A DNA stretch of 15,501 nucleotides, taken from positions 1-15,501 of the forward strand of contig NZ_CAMYEZ010000041.1 in the NCBI RefSeq assembly GCF_947254915.1, written 5' to 3'. The notes under the pieces are model-generated. The model was not told the origin of the DNA, did not search any database, and was given only the letters and a program-made list of their open reading frames with translations. Source of the DNA: an uncultured Porphyromonas sp. GTDB taxonomy: Bacteria > Bacteroidota > Bacteroidia > Bacteroidales > Porphyromonadaceae. This document shows positions 14,015 to 15,501 of the stretch, one piece after another (the first letter of the stretch is position 1; each line of letters begins with the position of its first letter). Position numbers and translations under genes: made by a program.

Positions 14015-15196
14015 ATGAAACTTCGCAATCTATTCATAACCACTCTTATGCTCCTAGGCTTGGGGGCGCTAACGTCTCACCTCACAGCGCAGGAGGTGAG
14101 CCAAGACAGACGCTTCAACCCAGTGCTCACCTCAGTACCCTCGCTCAATATCAACCCGAGCGCCCGTGCTGCAGGTTTAGCCGACATGGGAGTCTCGACC
14201 ACGCCAGACGTACAGTCTCAGTACTTCAACCCCGCTAAGTATGCCTTCCTCAGTAGCAAGGCTGGTATCAGCATGTCCTATACACCTTGGCTCGCTAAGC
14301 TGGTCAAGGATATCAAGCTCATGGAGCTAGTCGGCTACTATAAGATAGGTCGTGAGAGCAACCAAGCACTGAGCGCCTCGGTACGATACTTCTCCTTTGG
14401 TGCTATTGAGCAGTTTGACAACATGTCCAAGTCTCTCGGTGAGGCACACCCCAATGAGTTTGCCGTAGACTTTGGCTACGGGCTACAGCTCTCTGACAGC
14501 TACTCGATGGCGGTCGCTCTGCGCTATATCCGTGCCGACAACAACCTCGCAACGGGTGAGAAGAGTGCGGGCAATGCCTTTGCAGCAGATATTTCGGGCT
14601 TCTACAACCGTTACTTTGATCTAGGCTCTGCCGAAAGCTTGTGGACCTTTGGTTTCAACATTAAGAATATCGGTACCAAGATCTCATACGACAACGGTGG
14701 TACCAGCATGTTTATCCCGACCAACCTCTCTCTTGGTACAGGACTCCTCTACCCCTTTGATAAGTACAATGCGTTGGCGGTCAATATGGAGGCAAGCAAA
14801 CTCCTCGTGCCGACCCCTCCCGTAAAGGATCAAGCCAACCCCGAGGCATACGATGCTGCTCGTCAGAAGTATCTCAACACCTCCTCCATCGCAGGCATCT
14901 TCACCTCTTGGGCTGATGCCCCAGGGGGCTTCAAAGAGGAGCTACAGGAGGTCTCCCTCCGACTAGGTGCTGAGTACAGCTACAACAACCGTTTCTTCCT
15001 ACGTGCTGGCTACCACTACCTGCACCCCTACAAGGGCAACTTGCAATACTTCACCGCTGGTGCTGGCTTCAAGATGAACGTCTTCAGCATCGACGCCTCT
15101 TACCTCGTCTCCACCGTCCAGAGCAACCCGCTCGACCAAACGCTCCGCTTCACCATCGCCTTCGACTTTGACGGCATCCGTGAGCTACTCAAGTAA
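14015..15196 (+). CDS. porV: Type IX secretion system outer-membrane shuttle PorV (LptO)
   Basis: A 393-aa predicted outer-membrane beta-barrel of the FadL-like fold. Signal peptide MKLRN plus a hydrophobic core, cut at about LTA before QEVSQD. The family opening is present: LTSVPSLNINPSARAAGLADMGVST, then QSQYFNPAKYAF and ISMSYTPWL (adjoining blocks at about 38-95). The C-terminus is a typical final strand, LRFTIAFDFDGIREL. In P. gingivalis PorV takes T9SS cargo from the translocon by its C-terminal domain and delivers it to the sortase PorU, which removes the signal and attaches A-LPS. ispF follows by 12 bp, as in P. gingivalis, but porU is not upstream here: a yifB-like gene lies 60 bp before the start. 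Confidence 0.95.
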   Translation: MKLRNLFITTLMLLGLGALTSHLTAQEVSQDRRFNPVLTSVPSLNINPSARAAGLADMGVSTTPDVQSQYFNPAKYAFLSSKAGISMSYTPWLAKLVKDIKLMELVGYYKIGRESNQALSASVRYFSFGAIEQFDNMSKSLGEAHPNEFAVDFGYGLQLSDSYSMAVALRYIRADNNLATGEKSAGNAFAADISGFYNRYFDLGSAESLWTFGFNIKNIGTKISYDNGGTSMFIPTNLSLGTGLLYPFDKYNALAVNMEASKLLVPTPPVKDQANPEAYDAARQKYLNTSSIAGIFTSWADAPGGFKEELQEVSLRLGAEYSYNNRFFLRAGYHYLHPYKGNLQYFTAGAGFKMNVFSIDASYLVSTVQSNPLDQTLRFTIAFDFDGIRELLK

Positions 15197-15208
15197 GCCA
15201 CCACGAGC

Positions 15209-15501
15209 ATGACCTGCAGCTACCGCATAGGCTCTGGCTACGACATACACCGTACCACGCCAGACCGACCGCTCATCCTCTGTGGTATACAGATTCCCAG
15301 CCCACTGGGACTGCTCGGTCACTCTGATGCTGACGTAGCGCTACACGCTCTGATGGACGCACTCCTTGGGGCCATCGGGCAGCGAGACATCGGCTACCAC
15401 TTTCCCGACACCGACGAGCGGTACCGTGGAGCCGACAGCACGAAGCTCTTCGCCACCGTCATGCAGATGGTACGCGAGGAGGGCTGTCAAGTAGTCAATG
15501 C
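15209..15501 (+). CDS. ispF: 2-C-methyl-D-erythritol 2,4-cyclodiphosphate synthase, 3' end cut by window edge
   Basis: A MEP pathway enzyme that cyclises CDP-ME 2-phosphate to MEcPP. Only the first 97 codons of about 160 are inside the window; the frame is open to the edge. RIGSGYDIHR gives metal ligands D12 and H14, and GHSDADVALHALMDALLGA supplies the third metal ligand H46. IGYHFPDTDERYRGADS follows, the flexible active-site loop conserved in IspF. The ATG at 15209 starts 12 bp after the porV stop and gives the expected short lead before the first strand. With ispH about 4 kb upstream on the same strand, two MEP enzymes share this neighbourhood. Confidence 0.96.
   Translation, partial: MTCSYRIGSGYDIHRTTPDRPLILCGIQIPSPLGLLGHSDADVALHALMDALLGAIGQRDIGYHFPDTDERYRGADSTKLFATVMQMVREEGCQVVN

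Overview
The window reads as chromosomal DNA of a Bacteroidales member, most likely Porphyromonas or a close relative. Supporting signs are a porQ-cmk-ispH run and a porV-ispF pair (type IX secretion system, T9SS, genes next to isoprenoid genes, as known from P. gingivalis), TAnnTTTG-type promoter boxes, no convincing Shine-Dalgarno sequences, a LytS-like sensor with a periplasmic propeller, and signal peptides whose mature proteins all begin with Gln. The species assignment is inference. Every supported gene lies on the + strand.

Region 1 (1-2396): three closely spaced genes for exported proteins: a lipoprotein cut by the window edge, a DUF6175-like protein and a third uncharacterised secreted protein. 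They end at a strong hairpin terminator (2361-2396). Region 2 (2397-6466): a 244-bp spacer with a probable promoter, then a two-component pair, a 1010-aa propeller/Y_Y_Y/LytS-type histidine kinase and a LytTR response regulator. A modest hairpin follows.

Region 3 (6409-7015) has no convincing gene and is the most unusual part. It holds 22-bp repeat units, one of them inverted. These are interrupted by a 362-bp MITE-like element (6525-6886) with perfect 18-bp terminal inverted repeats and a 10-bp direct duplication of its flank. Removing the element and one copy of the duplication restores the 22-bp repeat register exactly. Inside are 21-bp tandem repeats and a hairpin followed by a T run. A promoter for the next gene starts 20 bp beyond the element.

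Region 4 (7016-15501) is a dense same-strand run: GIN-domain protein, Bax inhibitor-1-like membrane protein, PorQ, cytidylate kinase, IspH, a lipoprotein, YifB/ComM-like ATPase, PorV and IspF (cut by the window end). Gaps are 60 bp or less and two gene pairs overlap, so much of it could be one transcript. PorQ and PorV serve T9SS cargo attachment at the outer membrane. IspH and IspF are two enzymes of the MEP isoprenoid pathway. I found no phage, CRISPR, tRNA or rRNA features. The best candidates for something undescribed are the MITE-like insertion in its repeat array and the exported three-gene cluster at the left edge.
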